Made by a program: the position numbers and the translations under genes | Assembly: GCA_009760855.2 (NCBI GenBank) | Contig: WPIO01000103.1 | Span: 1,320,001-1,384,000 of the forward strand | From: Cristatella mucedo | Taxonomy: Eukaryota > Bryozoa > Phylactolaemata > Cristatellidae | Direction of reading: 5' to 3' | DNA: 64,000 nucleotides | Part shown: positions 45,906-55,353 of the stretch, piece after piece | Numbering within the stretch: position 1 is the first letter of the stretch | Layout of the letters: each line of letters opens with the position of its first letter | The notes under the pieces: model-generated | Database searches by the model: none | What the model was told of the DNA's origin: nothing | What the model saw: the letters and a program-made list of their open reading frames with translations, nothing else

Positions 45906-46852
45906 GGAGTATGGAAACATGCGCATGCCAAAGCGTCAGATTGTGACAAGTCCTTGCACTTACTAGGAGTCATAAACTACTAACCAAATGGGTCTTCTTA
46001 AACAACATAATTTTTAATGCACGTGAGTTCGCGGGTGAATATGCCTCGTTCCCGAGTCCGTTAACACGAGTCACTGACGTTGCAATTAGGGTGTGCCCTT
46101 TGGATATCTGTAATTTTACTAAGATTGTACAGCCGTGATAAGCGTCACGCAAAAAACATCAGGGGAATCAGTTACTAATAGTTTTCATATGTAGCTACAG
46201 TATGTACCATCATAATTTAAATTGAATGCTGAATTGTGCATTAAACTGTGAAACCCTGGTGAGCAGGGTTTCGATCAGCGTACTGTAATTAATTACTGAA
46301 ACGCTACAGATGATATCTCTTGAGTTAAACGGATACAGATGAAGAGCCTGACCGACAGAGACAGCCTTAGCGACATCTGGCGGCCGGTGAGTCATCGCAT
46401 TTGAGCCTTTGCTAAGCCATACGCTTATATGTGCGGTCTTCAATTTTCGAATTGAATATAAATTCGTGCGAGTGCCTCCATGCAAAGTCTTTTTCACAGG
46501 CATCTCCCTGGAAAGATATTGGTTGATTTCCTCGCTCGAGTGCGTGCACGTGGCCCTTTTTTGCACCGCGTCATCCCCTAGCCAAATCCGCGCTTGCCTT
46601 TCGCACAGCCTCGTGAGGCTGCGAGACATCTCGCTAGAATGACACGATTACGCAGGGTACGGAGGAGTGCATCTGTGGCGGCAGAAAAGCTCTCCCATTA
46701 GCAGAAAACGAGCAAAGGTCTTGCAAGACGAACACTGCGCTGACGAGGCACGCGACATGTAAACACACCCGACGGCTCGCTCCGGAACAAATCCGCGCGC
46801 CTGAGAATGTCTCTCTGGTCTATTTCGACTGCGCCCCGTTATCTGGCCGCGC
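45906..46852. other. Unassigned stretch
   Basis: No recognised gene; becomes GC-richer towards the solo LTR. Confidence 0.35.
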
Positions 46853-46857
46853 GCGCT

Positions 46858-47297
46858 TGTGAGAGAACACGACTCTTGCAGCCTGCGAGCACTGGGCGGA
46901 GACCCTAGGAGGGCTCAGAGCTGCCTAAGAAGCCGCAAGCTCACAAGTGGTGGAGGGCAGACGATGGCTCGGCAGTCCTGCCCAAATCCATGCATTGGCG
47001 GTATCCGTGGGGTCATCCATCTACCACAAACTGCCGCCAGCTGTCGGGCTGGTTCGGAACGAACAGAGGTTAGACGACAGTGCGAAAACAACGCACGCAT
47101 GGAATATAAGGGCTGCCGAAGGAGTACAAGAAGAGGAAGTGCCCGATCCGTTGACGTCTTGGCGGTCCGTCTTGAGTGTGTTGATTGGGCTTGGCCGGTG
47201 TTGTTTGGAGAATAAAGTGTTTGGTGTTGGAGCCAGCAGACTTGTTCTTCGGTCGCGCTATCCAGCCCGACGGCAGGTCGTGCGGAGGGCTGTCACA
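46858..47297 (+). mobile_element. Solo LTR, 440 bp, with 5-bp target duplication
   Basis: Starts TGTGA and ends TCACA, perfect inverted termini of the TG..CA type. GCGCT is present directly on both sides (46853-46857 and 47298-47302). Inside are TATA-like AATATAAG at 47103 and AATAAA at 47211, about 108 bases apart. The 5-bp duplication and layout fit gypsy or BEL-type elements; no internal region remains. Confidence 0.82.
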
Positions 47298-48441
47298 GCG
47301 CTATAGCCAGTTATGCATCCAATCTCTCCTAAGACTCTTCTTCTCCTGGCCTTCGTATACATATAGGGTTTCTGGTAACTGTTTAACAGTAACAGTAAAA
47401 CAGCTGTTTTTTGCCCAAAATCAAAAAACAGTAAACATATGTTTTTCTAACTGTTTTACTCTTTATAACGGAAATTTCTAAGCAAGAAGATACTCAAACT
47501 GAAGCTTTAACGTTCATTGTGGATATGAAAGATTTAACGAAAACCAAATTTTAAAGTTTTTCTTGAATGTGTTAGTAATTTGCTATGATGATTTTATCAA
47601 ATTGGCAAAAACTGAAACTAAAGTAAAATTTTGCAAACATTCAGAAAGATAGATATTAATTAAATTGATCTTGTGGCATCAACAAATATTGACGTTCTTT
47701 TCAGTCATATCTCCAGTTTGGAAATATGCTTCAAAGCGCATTAATCCAATTAAAAAAGAGCCAGAAGGTCAATGTGGACGATGCAATAAAATTATCAAAT
47801 GTTTTGGAAACTCCACGACAACGTTGAAGAATCATCTGAAATACATATAATTCATTTTGATAAGCGTGCTGTAGGGTGCGCATCCAAGGAAGAGCCCGTG
47901 AACAATAAGAGAACAAAAACAATTGCCGATTTCCTGGGGTGAAAGTGGTAGGAGATGAAAACTGATCTGGCTACTGATGGAATATCGATTAGAGCTAGCA
48001 CTAGGAATAACTATATACGGCAATAAATCTCGTAAGACGGATTCAAACTTCCAGCGAACGAAAGCAATGCGATGAAGCTGGCGCATGATGATTACGAAGA
48101 AAAGAGAAACAAAACGATTGTCGACGTCAAGGAAAAACTCGAGAGACGAGTAAATTTTAGCATGACTGTGGATGAATTCACAATTGTGAGGGGGCGTCGA
48201 TTTTTCGAAATCAAAGTCCCTGATAGCGGCGATAAAACAGTAATTAAGAAGGGTCTTCTTCGCACAACAGGTTCATGAACTCGATATGGTCGAATCAATG
48301 AAACAGCATGTGGGCGTTTGTAGAATAACAATGGAGACGGATTTGATGGGATCTACTCATGACGGCGCTGCAGTTAATAGTAAATGCATGAGCCACATCG
48401 ATTTTATCTGACAGGTCTGCTTAAACCATGATCTGAACCTT

Positions 48442-48768
48442 AATAATAATAATAATAATGCACTTGATAAAGAACCCCCAGCGAACTCAATCTCTTTCTA
48501 GGCGCTTTTCATTTGCTGCAAAGGAAACGCGATCTAATGGGGAATGGTATCATGCTTGATAAACAACACGAATACGGTTAGTGGCAGAATGCGCAGTGTC
48601 AGCACGCATAAGCACATAAAGGACGAACCACAGGGGCCCACTAAATGCTGTCATAAATAGGTGCGTTTTAAGCTCTTTTTTAATGTGGTCAAGTCAGGGG
48701 ATGTCATGACGAAAGTCGGAAGTGAGTTTCAGGCTTTGGGAGCATACAAACTAATTGCACCTTGGAGT
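48442..48768 (-). mobile_element. LINE-A 3' UTR copy inside hAT
   Basis: (AAT)n, then GCACTTGATAAAGAACCCCC through GTGTCAGCACGCATAAGCAC to CAGGCTTTGGGAGCATACAA; a clean reverse LINE-A 3' end between hAT segments. Confidence 0.85.
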
Positions 48769-50106
48769 ATGTGACACATTGCACAAGAAGTGTACTGAGG
48801 TGTAAGATTTAATCCTGGATAGTGACGAAATTGACGATATGGGAAAATCGGAAGCAGGTGCATGCTTGGAAGTGATCGGTATGATACGTTAGAAGGAGAT
48901 GTCGATTACCACGATCTGCTCACGAAATCACGCAAGCATGTAAAATTCATCCAATAATCAACCGTTTGAAGTAGTGTCTTTCAACCCAAAGTAAAAGCTG
49001 AGTTCGTAAACGAGATTAAACTGCATCTTGACGTGAAGTCGCTAGAGCCGCTAGTAAAGACAGAAGTTGCCCTCCGCGAGACACTAAGTGAATTCAAGGC
49101 GCTGGAAATGATTGAAACATTGAATATTTACGCTCGCTAAATCTTCTGACAGCAACGGAACCTGAGAAACTTGCTATTGAGAATCTAAGTCGAGAAGAAG
49201 CGACGTTTATAAGTTTTGACGCAATTTTAGAATTCATGTTCAACAAGCTCTATAACCTAAATAATGATATCAGTACCAAGCTAATATGCATTTCGAAGCG
49301 TCGCGTTGAAGAGCGATGATAGTGTTGAAGAGCGACTGGATAAGGGATGCCATGGACTTCTTGCTCGGTCCCTGAGATCCATCTCTCGCCTCGTCAATAA
49401 ATACGCTAAATTTCGCAGGAAATATAGCGTCCTGTCTTTTTTGAGTCAACTATGTGGGCTTTGTCGTTTATCAATTGTCAAAGGATGCTGAAAGCGCGAG
49501 CTTGTCTCTTCAAGATGAATTGAGTGTGCTGCTTCAAAATAACGGACCCTCAATTGTAGGCCGAGGGCAAGACAGTTTCAAATGGCTCAAATCCGAATTC
49601 ACACTCCTCAGGAACTCTGGCCAGCGCACTCAAAATCTCCAGGCATTTTAAAACGCAATTATAGCGACCTCTCGTTATACGACCATATCAGCTCCTCAAT
49701 CAAATACGCCTATTTTCAGCTTCATAACATTGCTAAAATTCGGGCTTTTTTAGATAAGTATACCACGTCAAAGTTGGTCCATGCATTCGTGACATCCCGT
49801 CTCGACTTCTGCAACTCACTGCTTACTGGCCTGCCAGCATGTGCGATCAGGCGATTGCAGCTGGTGCACAACTCTGCAGCTAGGCATGTCTGTCGCGAGC
49901 GTCGCAGTTGCCACATTACTCCACTTCTCGCCGATCTGCACTGGCTACCAGTCAAGCAACGGATTGACTTCAAGGTTTTGTCGCTCACTTTTAGGTCCCT
50001 TCATTCTATGGCTCCAGCCTACCTGTCAGATATACTACCCCATCAGGCCAAGCATCGTACCACCCGCTTTTCGGAATCCAACAGTCTACAAATACCTCGT
50101 ACAAAC

Positions 50107-50533
50107 TGTAGTTTGACTCTATGCCGGCTCCTCTAATGAGCCTGTGATGTGGCATGGACACAGGCCGGTAACCGCTGGTGGCCAGATGGTGGATTCACCA
50201 TCAGGGTCGGCCGCTGCACAGTTGTGGTCCTCGATGAATCATCGGGGTCAACCAGAGGAGTGGAAGGAGATTCTAGTGTGAGAAAAAAAATAAAATAAAA
50301 TTCCAGCTGCTTAAACAGCCTCTTTTTGTATAGCGACAGAAGAGCCTTGACGGCTATCACCACCGCTTGCAGTGGCGATAAAGGATCGCCCACCACAGGA
50401 ATCGAACCCACGACCTCGGGACCGAGGTCATGAAAGCAAGGGGGCGAAGGGAGTCGTGCGTCTTGCTGCTCCGTGCCTTGTACAATAAACCGTTTGCGTT
50501 GTTCTGGGCCAGCATTCTGTATGCCGAACCACA
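50107..50533 (+). repeat. 5' LTR of the small element, containing SINE-B
   Basis: Matches 52275-52554 except for a few substitutions and the SINE-B block at 50282-50438. Confidence 0.87.
50282..50438 (-). mobile_element. SINE-B inserted in the 5' LTR
   Basis: Reverse SINE-B with an A-rich left edge (its TTTTA tail), CAGCTGCTTAAACAGCCTCT through ATCGAACCCACGACCTCGGG. Missing from the 3' LTR. Confidence 0.85.
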
Positions 50534-50547
50534 AGCTATTTCGTGGG

Positions 50548-51918
50548 ATGGAGCCGATGACGCCCTGGGAGATGTCTTGTGCAGCATCCCTAGGCTTCGA
50601 TGGCTTCGGAGATTTCGTTGGCTGGCTGCTGAACTTCGAGATGGAGATCGAGAAAAGTGGCCACGAACAGAGTGAGTGCCACTTGTTTTTGCTCCTTGCG
50701 ATGCAAGGCGGGGCCTTCACGTTTGCCTCGGGGCTCCCGCAGGAAGTTCAGGATGACTATACCAAGCTTCGTGAGGCCCTAGTGAGAGCATTCACCTCGC
50801 CGGCCGGTAGAGCGCGATTGCTGCACGCTGATCGGGTAAAGGCTGGTCGGACTGAGAGGGCCGACAGGAGCGACCGAAAGCGGCAGCAGCGGTCACCGAC
50901 TGTGTGCCAGGCGACAGAGGTTTGTCAGGCTGCCACCCCGTGGCGGCAGGCAACGGCTATCAAAGCGGTGACGGTTGGTCAGGCTGCGATGGTGTTCCAC
51001 GAAGCAACGGCGTTGTGCGAGGCAACGGTCAGCGGGGTGGCTGAGGCGACGGAGAGTGAGACGGTGCACGGAGAGGCAGCGGCGTCCGCGTGGAGGGCGG
51101 CGACGTCCGCGTGGAAAGCGGCAGCGGCCGCGTGGAAGGCGGCGGCGTCCGCGGCAGAGTCGGCGGCGTCCGCGGCAGAGTCGGCGGCGTCCGCGGCAGA
51201 GTCGGCGGCGTCCGCGACAGAGTCGGCGGCGTCCGCGACAGAGTCGACGGCGTCCGCGACAGAGTCGGCGGCGTCCGCGTGGAAGGCGGCGGCGTCCGCG
51301 GCAGAGTCGGCGGCGTCCGTGACAGAGTCGGCGGCGTCCGCGTGGAAGGTGGTGGCGTCCGCGAGGAAGGCGACGGCGTCCGCGACAGAGTCGGCGTCCG
51401 CGTGGAAGGCGGTGGCGTCCGCGACAGAGTCGGCGGCGGCGTCCGCGTGGGAGGCGGCGGCGTCCACGAGGAAGGCGGCGGCGCCCGCGACAGAGTCGGC
51501 GGCGTCCGCGATAGAGTCGGTGGCGGCGTCCGCGGCAGAGTTGGCGGCGTCCTCCCGAGAGGTAGTGGCCGGCGATGCAGCGCAAGCCATGAAGGTGACG
51601 CTGGCCTGCGACCAGCCAGTGGGTTGTGACGCGGCACAGGCAGGAGAGTGTGTGCAGACCGAAGAGTCTGCACAGGCCGGAGAGACTGTGCAGGACGGAG
51701 AGGCTGTCCAGCAGGGAGAATTTGTGCAGGCCGCGGAGACTGTGCAGGCCGGAGACTGCTCAGGTTGGAGAGGGTACGCAGGACAGAGAAGCAGCTGCGT
51801 ATATCGGAGACGCTGCGGAAGAATCGGCAGAGGCGGATGGAGCGACGGCGGTTGGTGTCCGGAAAACAGTGGCCGTGGACGTCAGCTCGATGACGATGGT
51901 CGGCGGCTCACGTTGTAA
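50548..51918 (+). CDS. ORF of the small LTR element: Gag-like segment plus 21-bp-repeat domain
   Basis: 456 codons from the ATG at 50548, 15 bases after the 5' LTR. Residues about 17-90 resemble a retrotransposon Gag core: WLLNFEMEIEKSG, a middle block with LLLAMQGGAFTF, then a D-YTKLREALVRAF-like helix and P.GRARLL. A basic stretch (about 96-114) follows. Residues about 118-400 are Ala/Ser/Glu-rich heptads (A-A-E-S-A-A-S) encoded by a 21-bp minisatellite, then heptads of the AGETVQ type. No CCHC knuckle or protease was seen. The TAA at 51916-51918 lies in the inserted LINE-B tail, so the original frame probably ran further. The repeat lacks stops in several frames, so openness there is weak evidence for coding; the Gag-like similarity is modest. 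Confidence 0.55.
   Translation: MEPMTPWEMSCAASLGFDGFGDFVGWLLNFEMEIEKSGHEQSECHLFLLLAMQGGAFTFASGLPQEVQDDYTKLREALVRAFTSPAGRARLLHADRVKAGRTERADRSDRKRQQRSPTVCQATEVCQAATPWRQATAIKAVTVGQAAMVFHEATALCEATVSGVAEATESETVHGEAAASAWRAATSAWKAAAAAWKAAASAAESAASAAESAASAAESAASATESAASATESTASATESAASAWKAAASAAESAASVTESAASAWKVVASARKATASATESASAWKAVASATESAAASAWEAAASTRKAAAPATESAASAIESVAASAAELAASSREVVAGDAAQAMKVTLACDQPVGCDAAQAGECVQTEESAQAGETVQDGEAVQQGEFVQAAETVQAGDCSGWRGYAGQRSSCVYRRRCGRIGRGGWSDGGWCPENSGRGRQLDDDGRRLTL
51080..51560 (+). repeat. 21-bp minisatellite within the LTR element ORF
   Basis: About 20 imperfect units of TCCGCGGCAGAGTCGGCGGC-type sequence, with variants GACAGAGTCG, GTGGAAGGCG and GAGGAAGGCG. Unit length is a multiple of three, so the reading frame is kept. 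Confidence 0.9.
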
Positions 51919-52037
51919 TGTAATGTATCTCCGTCTGTAACTCCACAAAGTCATAAAGACCATGTGGGTGTTACGCAGGATAGTTTTGTTTAGCGCACTC
52001 ACAGCCTAAGCGGCTTTCGGTACGCATTCGGTAGCCG
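51914..52037 (-). mobile_element. LINE-B 3' end inside the LTR element
   Basis: TGTAATGTAATGTATCTCCG through CCTAAGCGGCTTTCGGTACG: the reverse of the LINE-B terminus, 124 bases. Confidence 0.85.
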
Positions 52038-52274
52038 TTGCCGGCTGGTCGCAAAAGGCCGTGCACCAGCTCGCCTCATGCGATCAGCCGTCAGGTAGCC
52101 TGTGGGGTCAGCTATTGATGCTAGCTGCTATGTCGAGGATTTGTAGGGTCTAGTTTGCATCGTTCATAGATAGGCTCGTTCATTGCTGCTTAGATAGGCT
52201 CGTTCATGCTGCCCTGTACGTTGCAGCTACGTGTGTTGGTCCTGCAAACTTGTGACCTGAAGGTCAAGGGGGCG

Positions 52275-52554
52275 TGTAGTTTGACTCTATGCCGGCTCCT
52301 CTAATGCGCCTGTGATGTGGCATGGACACGGGCCGATAACCGCTGGTGGCCAGATGGTGGATTCACCATCAGGGTCGGCCGCTGCACAGTTGTGGTCCTC
52401 GATGAATCATCGGGGTCAAGCAGAGAAGTGGAGGAGGAGAGACTAGCGTGAGGAGGAGGCGAAGGCAGTCGTGCGTCTTGCTGCTCCGTGCCTTGTGCAA
52501 TAAACCGTTGGCGTTATTCATCGGCTGGCTCTCTGATGGGCGAACCGAACCACA
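52275..52554 (+). repeat. 3' LTR of the small element
   Basis: 280 bases, TGTAG...CCACA, immediately after a purine run and followed by the CAAAC duplication. Confidence 0.87.
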
Positions 52555-53459
52555 CAAACCTTAAATCCTTTGGAGACCGTGCATTTAGTTCGTATGCTCC
52601 CAAAGCCTGGAACTCCCTCCCGACCTGCGTCAGAACATCCCCTGACCTGACCACATTTAAAAGGAACTTAAAACACACCTATTTAGGACAGCATTTACTG
52701 GGTCCCTGTGATTCTTCCTTGATGTGCTTATGCGTGCAGACACTGTGCATGCTGCCACTAACCACATTTGCATGCTGACCCTGTGCATGTCACCCCTAAC
52801 CATGTCATTCATTTTGTTTGTTTTTCAAGCATGATTTTACCTACCATTCAATTGCATTTCCCTTTGCAGCAAATGTAAAGCGCCTAGAAAGAGATTAAGT
52901 TCTTTGAGGGTGCTTTATCAAGTGCATTATTATTATTATTATTATTATTATTATCCATTAAGCCGACATCGACAGACGTTAAAAGAGCTTTTTTGGTCCG
53001 TACAAACTTATGTACAAAATTAAGCTCGTATCTCTTAGACAAGTCACTTAATGCACTCGTATTCTTGAAATATTATTACAAGAAGTAAAAATGCATTGAT
53101 TTACGAATTATCGTCAATGATGTATGGTAAAACGGCGAAAGTCACAAAAATAAGCTATCGACTGTCAAATTAGTGAAAAAATGGGAAAAATGGCTGTAAA
53201 CGGCTGGCTATTAAAAATGAAAACAGTAAACGGTGTTTAAAAAAGCTGCTGCTCAGAAATACTGCACACACACTTTTATCGCAAGGCCCAGCAATGAATA
53301 GTCGTCATCAAATGGTAGGGAAGAAAAATTCCTCAACGGAGAGAGAACACTCTGCCATCGGAAAAAGTAGGCCGCACAGGTGTCGGGGCCGCAAAGCCTT
53401 TCTCGGAGGCGCGACCAGCCGAGTCACCACGCCCGGCCGTTTCTTTCTGGAGAACGCGC

Positions 53460-54700
53460 AGTCTTGTGGGGCCGCACGTGGATCCTTGCTCGTGCTATGG
53501 CCTCCAACGGAACGCGCTAGCCGGCCTTCCGGCATATTTAAACTGCGACACAGCTGATATCTCCGCAATGAGCGTCGCGAAACTGCAGTTTTGATTCCAC
53601 GTTGTAGCAAACATTTTTTCCGGGTATAGCTACAAAATTTACTGCAATTAAACTTTGGCGCTCTTTTGCGATGACGTTCGACCTTCCAACTTATTCGAAT
53701 TGCGATTCAGCTGCCATTTCAACAATAACCGTCGTGAAACTGCAGTTTTGATTCCATATTATACCAAACAGTGTTCCGGGTTTACAAGCTACCTTCCATG
53801 CTAAAGCAACTTCGCGTTCACATGCTATGGCCCCCAGTGGCCTGCCAGCTCTGCATTTTCAGGCTGCAATGCAGGTAATATTTCTACAGTAGGCGTTGCG
53901 AAACGGTGGCTTTGATTGCACATTACAGAAGCCAGCGTTCCGGGTTTGCCCACCAAACTTCATGCGATTGCACGGACGCGTTATTACGCAATTCTATTTG
54001 ATGGTCTGGGCCATTGGAGGCCCTATTTGGAGAATGCCCATGCGCCATGCCACGAAATAAGGTTGGTAAAATTGGAGCACTGCTTTCCGTAACGTGGCAA
54101 AAGCGAAGTTGCTCAACACTTATTTTGGAAATGGCAGCCATATTGCAGTGTGAAAATGTAGCGAGCCTGGCGGGCTCGGGCCATCGGAGGCCACAGCGTG
54201 AGAACGCCGATGCGCTATGCTAGGAAATTTTGAACGAGAATCTGGAACACTGCCCATGCTTTGTGCTATTAAATTTGCTTGGCAAACCCGAAGCACTGTT
54301 TTTTATAATGTGGAATCAACAGCAACTGCCCAACGCCTGTTGTGGAAATGGCAGCTGTATCGCACTTTGATTACGTAGGGGGGCTGGCTGTCCCGGGCCT
54401 TTGGAGGCAATGGCGTGATAACGCGCTAGCGCAATCGCATGAAATGTGTTGTTAATGTCGGAGCACGGTTGTCTGTCTTTTGGAATTAAAAACGTGGTTT
54501 CGCGAAGCTTTTTGTGGAAATGCCAGCCGTATGGCCGTTCGATGTGTTACAAGGCTGGCGGGCCCGGGCCATTTGAGGCCGTAGCACGAGAACGCGCACG
54601 CGAAAGTTCGTGGGTAAACCCGTAACACTATTTTGTATATTTTGGAATTAAAACTGCAGCTTTTTTCTGACGTCTATTGTTGAATTTGGAGCTGTATCTT
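53460..54700. repeat. Degenerate satellite-like repeat with orientation switch
   Basis: Units of about 165-220 bases, marked by GGCC..(T)GGAGGCC, GAGAACGC.., a GGAGCACTG-type block, ATGTGGAA and GGAAATGGCAGC. Before about 53.99 kb the units run on the minus strand (marks at about 53501, 53668, 53831); after it they run on the plus strand (54009, 54179, 54397, 54568). Confidence 0.65.
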
Positions 54701-54929
54701 AGTGTGTCGTGCGACCCACTCGCGAGGACACTTGTCGCTCGCTAACCTACTATCTTCCTCCTCCCCCTCCTCCATTTGCAGCAGGCAATGTTGATGGAGG
54801 GTCGTTGGTGTTGCTGGTCAGAGCAAGATTTTTTTCACTGCGTCCGATGTTCAGCTGGAGGCCGTCGCTTGTTATTTCGCAGCAAGTGCGTGCCTTACTT
54901 TAAAGGACCGGAGTAGCTGTTATATTTAC

Positions 54930-55060
54930 CACCGCGGTTCGGCCCAGGCGCTCGCCTTTGACCGCCGAGGTCGTGGGCTCGAGCCCTGCGGAAAATATGT
55001 AAAGCGTCTGTATAGAGATTAGGTTCTTTTTGGGCGTCATGCAAAAGAACTATGTATCTA
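54930..55060 (+). mobile_element. SINE-A copy
   Basis: CGCCGAGGTCGTGGGCTCGA with B-box GCTCGAGCCCTGC, TAAAGCGTCTGTATAGAGAT and TTCTTTTTGGGCGTCATGCA. Confidence 0.8.
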
Positions 55061-55266
55061 GATTGTTATCCGCACAGGCTCTGCGGTGTCTTTAGAAAGC
55101 CCAGCAAAAGCAGTGTTACGTCTAGCAGCGACGGAAAAAATGAGATAGTAATGCCATCGACCGTCCGTTGCTGCAAGCCGTCCTCACCTCGGAGAACGAG
55201 CTCGAGCGCAAGCTGTTGAGTAAATATAAATACATACAATAATAAATACAAATAAATACACAAGAG

Positions 55267-55267
<1 letters not shown>

Positions 55268-55321
<54 letters not shown>

Positions 55322-55353
55322 TCTCTCTCACTCTCTCTCTCTCTCTCTCTCTC
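55268..55353. repeat. (CT)n microsatellite
   Basis: About 85 bases of CT with two CA interruptions. Confidence 0.95.

Larger units (their letters stand above)
50107..52554 (+). mobile_element. Small two-LTR retroelement with one Gag-like/minisatellite ORF and no pol
   Basis: 5' LTR 50107-50533 (427 bp including a SINE-B insertion) and 3' LTR 52275-52554 (280 bp), both TGTAGTTTGACTC to GAACCACA, nearly identical by eye. CAAAC target duplications sit at 50102-50106 and 52555-52559. AATAAA lies near the end of each LTR; a purine run (AAGGTCAAGGGGG) abuts the 3' LTR. The internal region is only 1741 bases, with one long ORF and no RT, integrase or protease motif. A LINE-B fragment interrupts it. 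Comparable to non-autonomous LTR elements (TRIM or Gag-only types); the family itself was not recognised. The primer-binding site is uncertain. Confidence 0.87.
49656..52955 (+). mobile_element. LINE-A copy inserted in hAT, split by the LTR element
   Basis: 49656-50106 carries FVTSRLDFCNSLLTGLPACA and HITPLLADLHWLPVKQRIDF up to IPRTN. 52555-52955 resumes CAAACCTTAAATCC, FSSYAPKAWNSLPTCV, the 3' UTR, AAGCGCCTAGAAAGAGATTA and (ATT)n. LINE-A reads through once the LTR element and one CAAAC copy are removed. Confidence 0.88.
47366..53240 (+). mobile_element. hAT-superfamily DNA transposon relic (BED-finger type), multiply interrupted
   Basis: Collinear pieces about 47366-48441, 48769-49655 and 52956-53240, roughly 2.2 kb without the insertions. 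Decayed transposase features in order: BED zinc finger CGRCNKIIKCFGNSTTTLKN-HLKYIH at 47.78 kb (C-x2-C ... H-x4-H); the V.EKLERRVNFSMTVDEFTIV block at 48.15 kb; THDGAAVNSKCMSH at 48.36 kb; EFVNEIKLHL ... LVKTEVALRETL at 49.0 kb; and the dimerisation region, begun as FKWLKSEFTLLRNSGQRT at 49.59 kb and resumed as PTSTDVKRAF ... LNALVFLKYYYKK at 52.96-53.09 kb. Stops and shifts abound. The outer limits are guesses; no terminal inverted repeat was verified. Confidence 0.75.

Noticed and set aside
46859-47306. Two overlapping ORFs of about 118 codons
   Set aside because: They lie within the solo LTR and show no family resemblance.
50893-51673. Long minus-strand and alternative plus-strand ORFs over the minisatellite
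   Set aside because: A 21-bp repeat without stops keeps several frames open at once; only the plus frame with the Gag-like N-terminus has other support.
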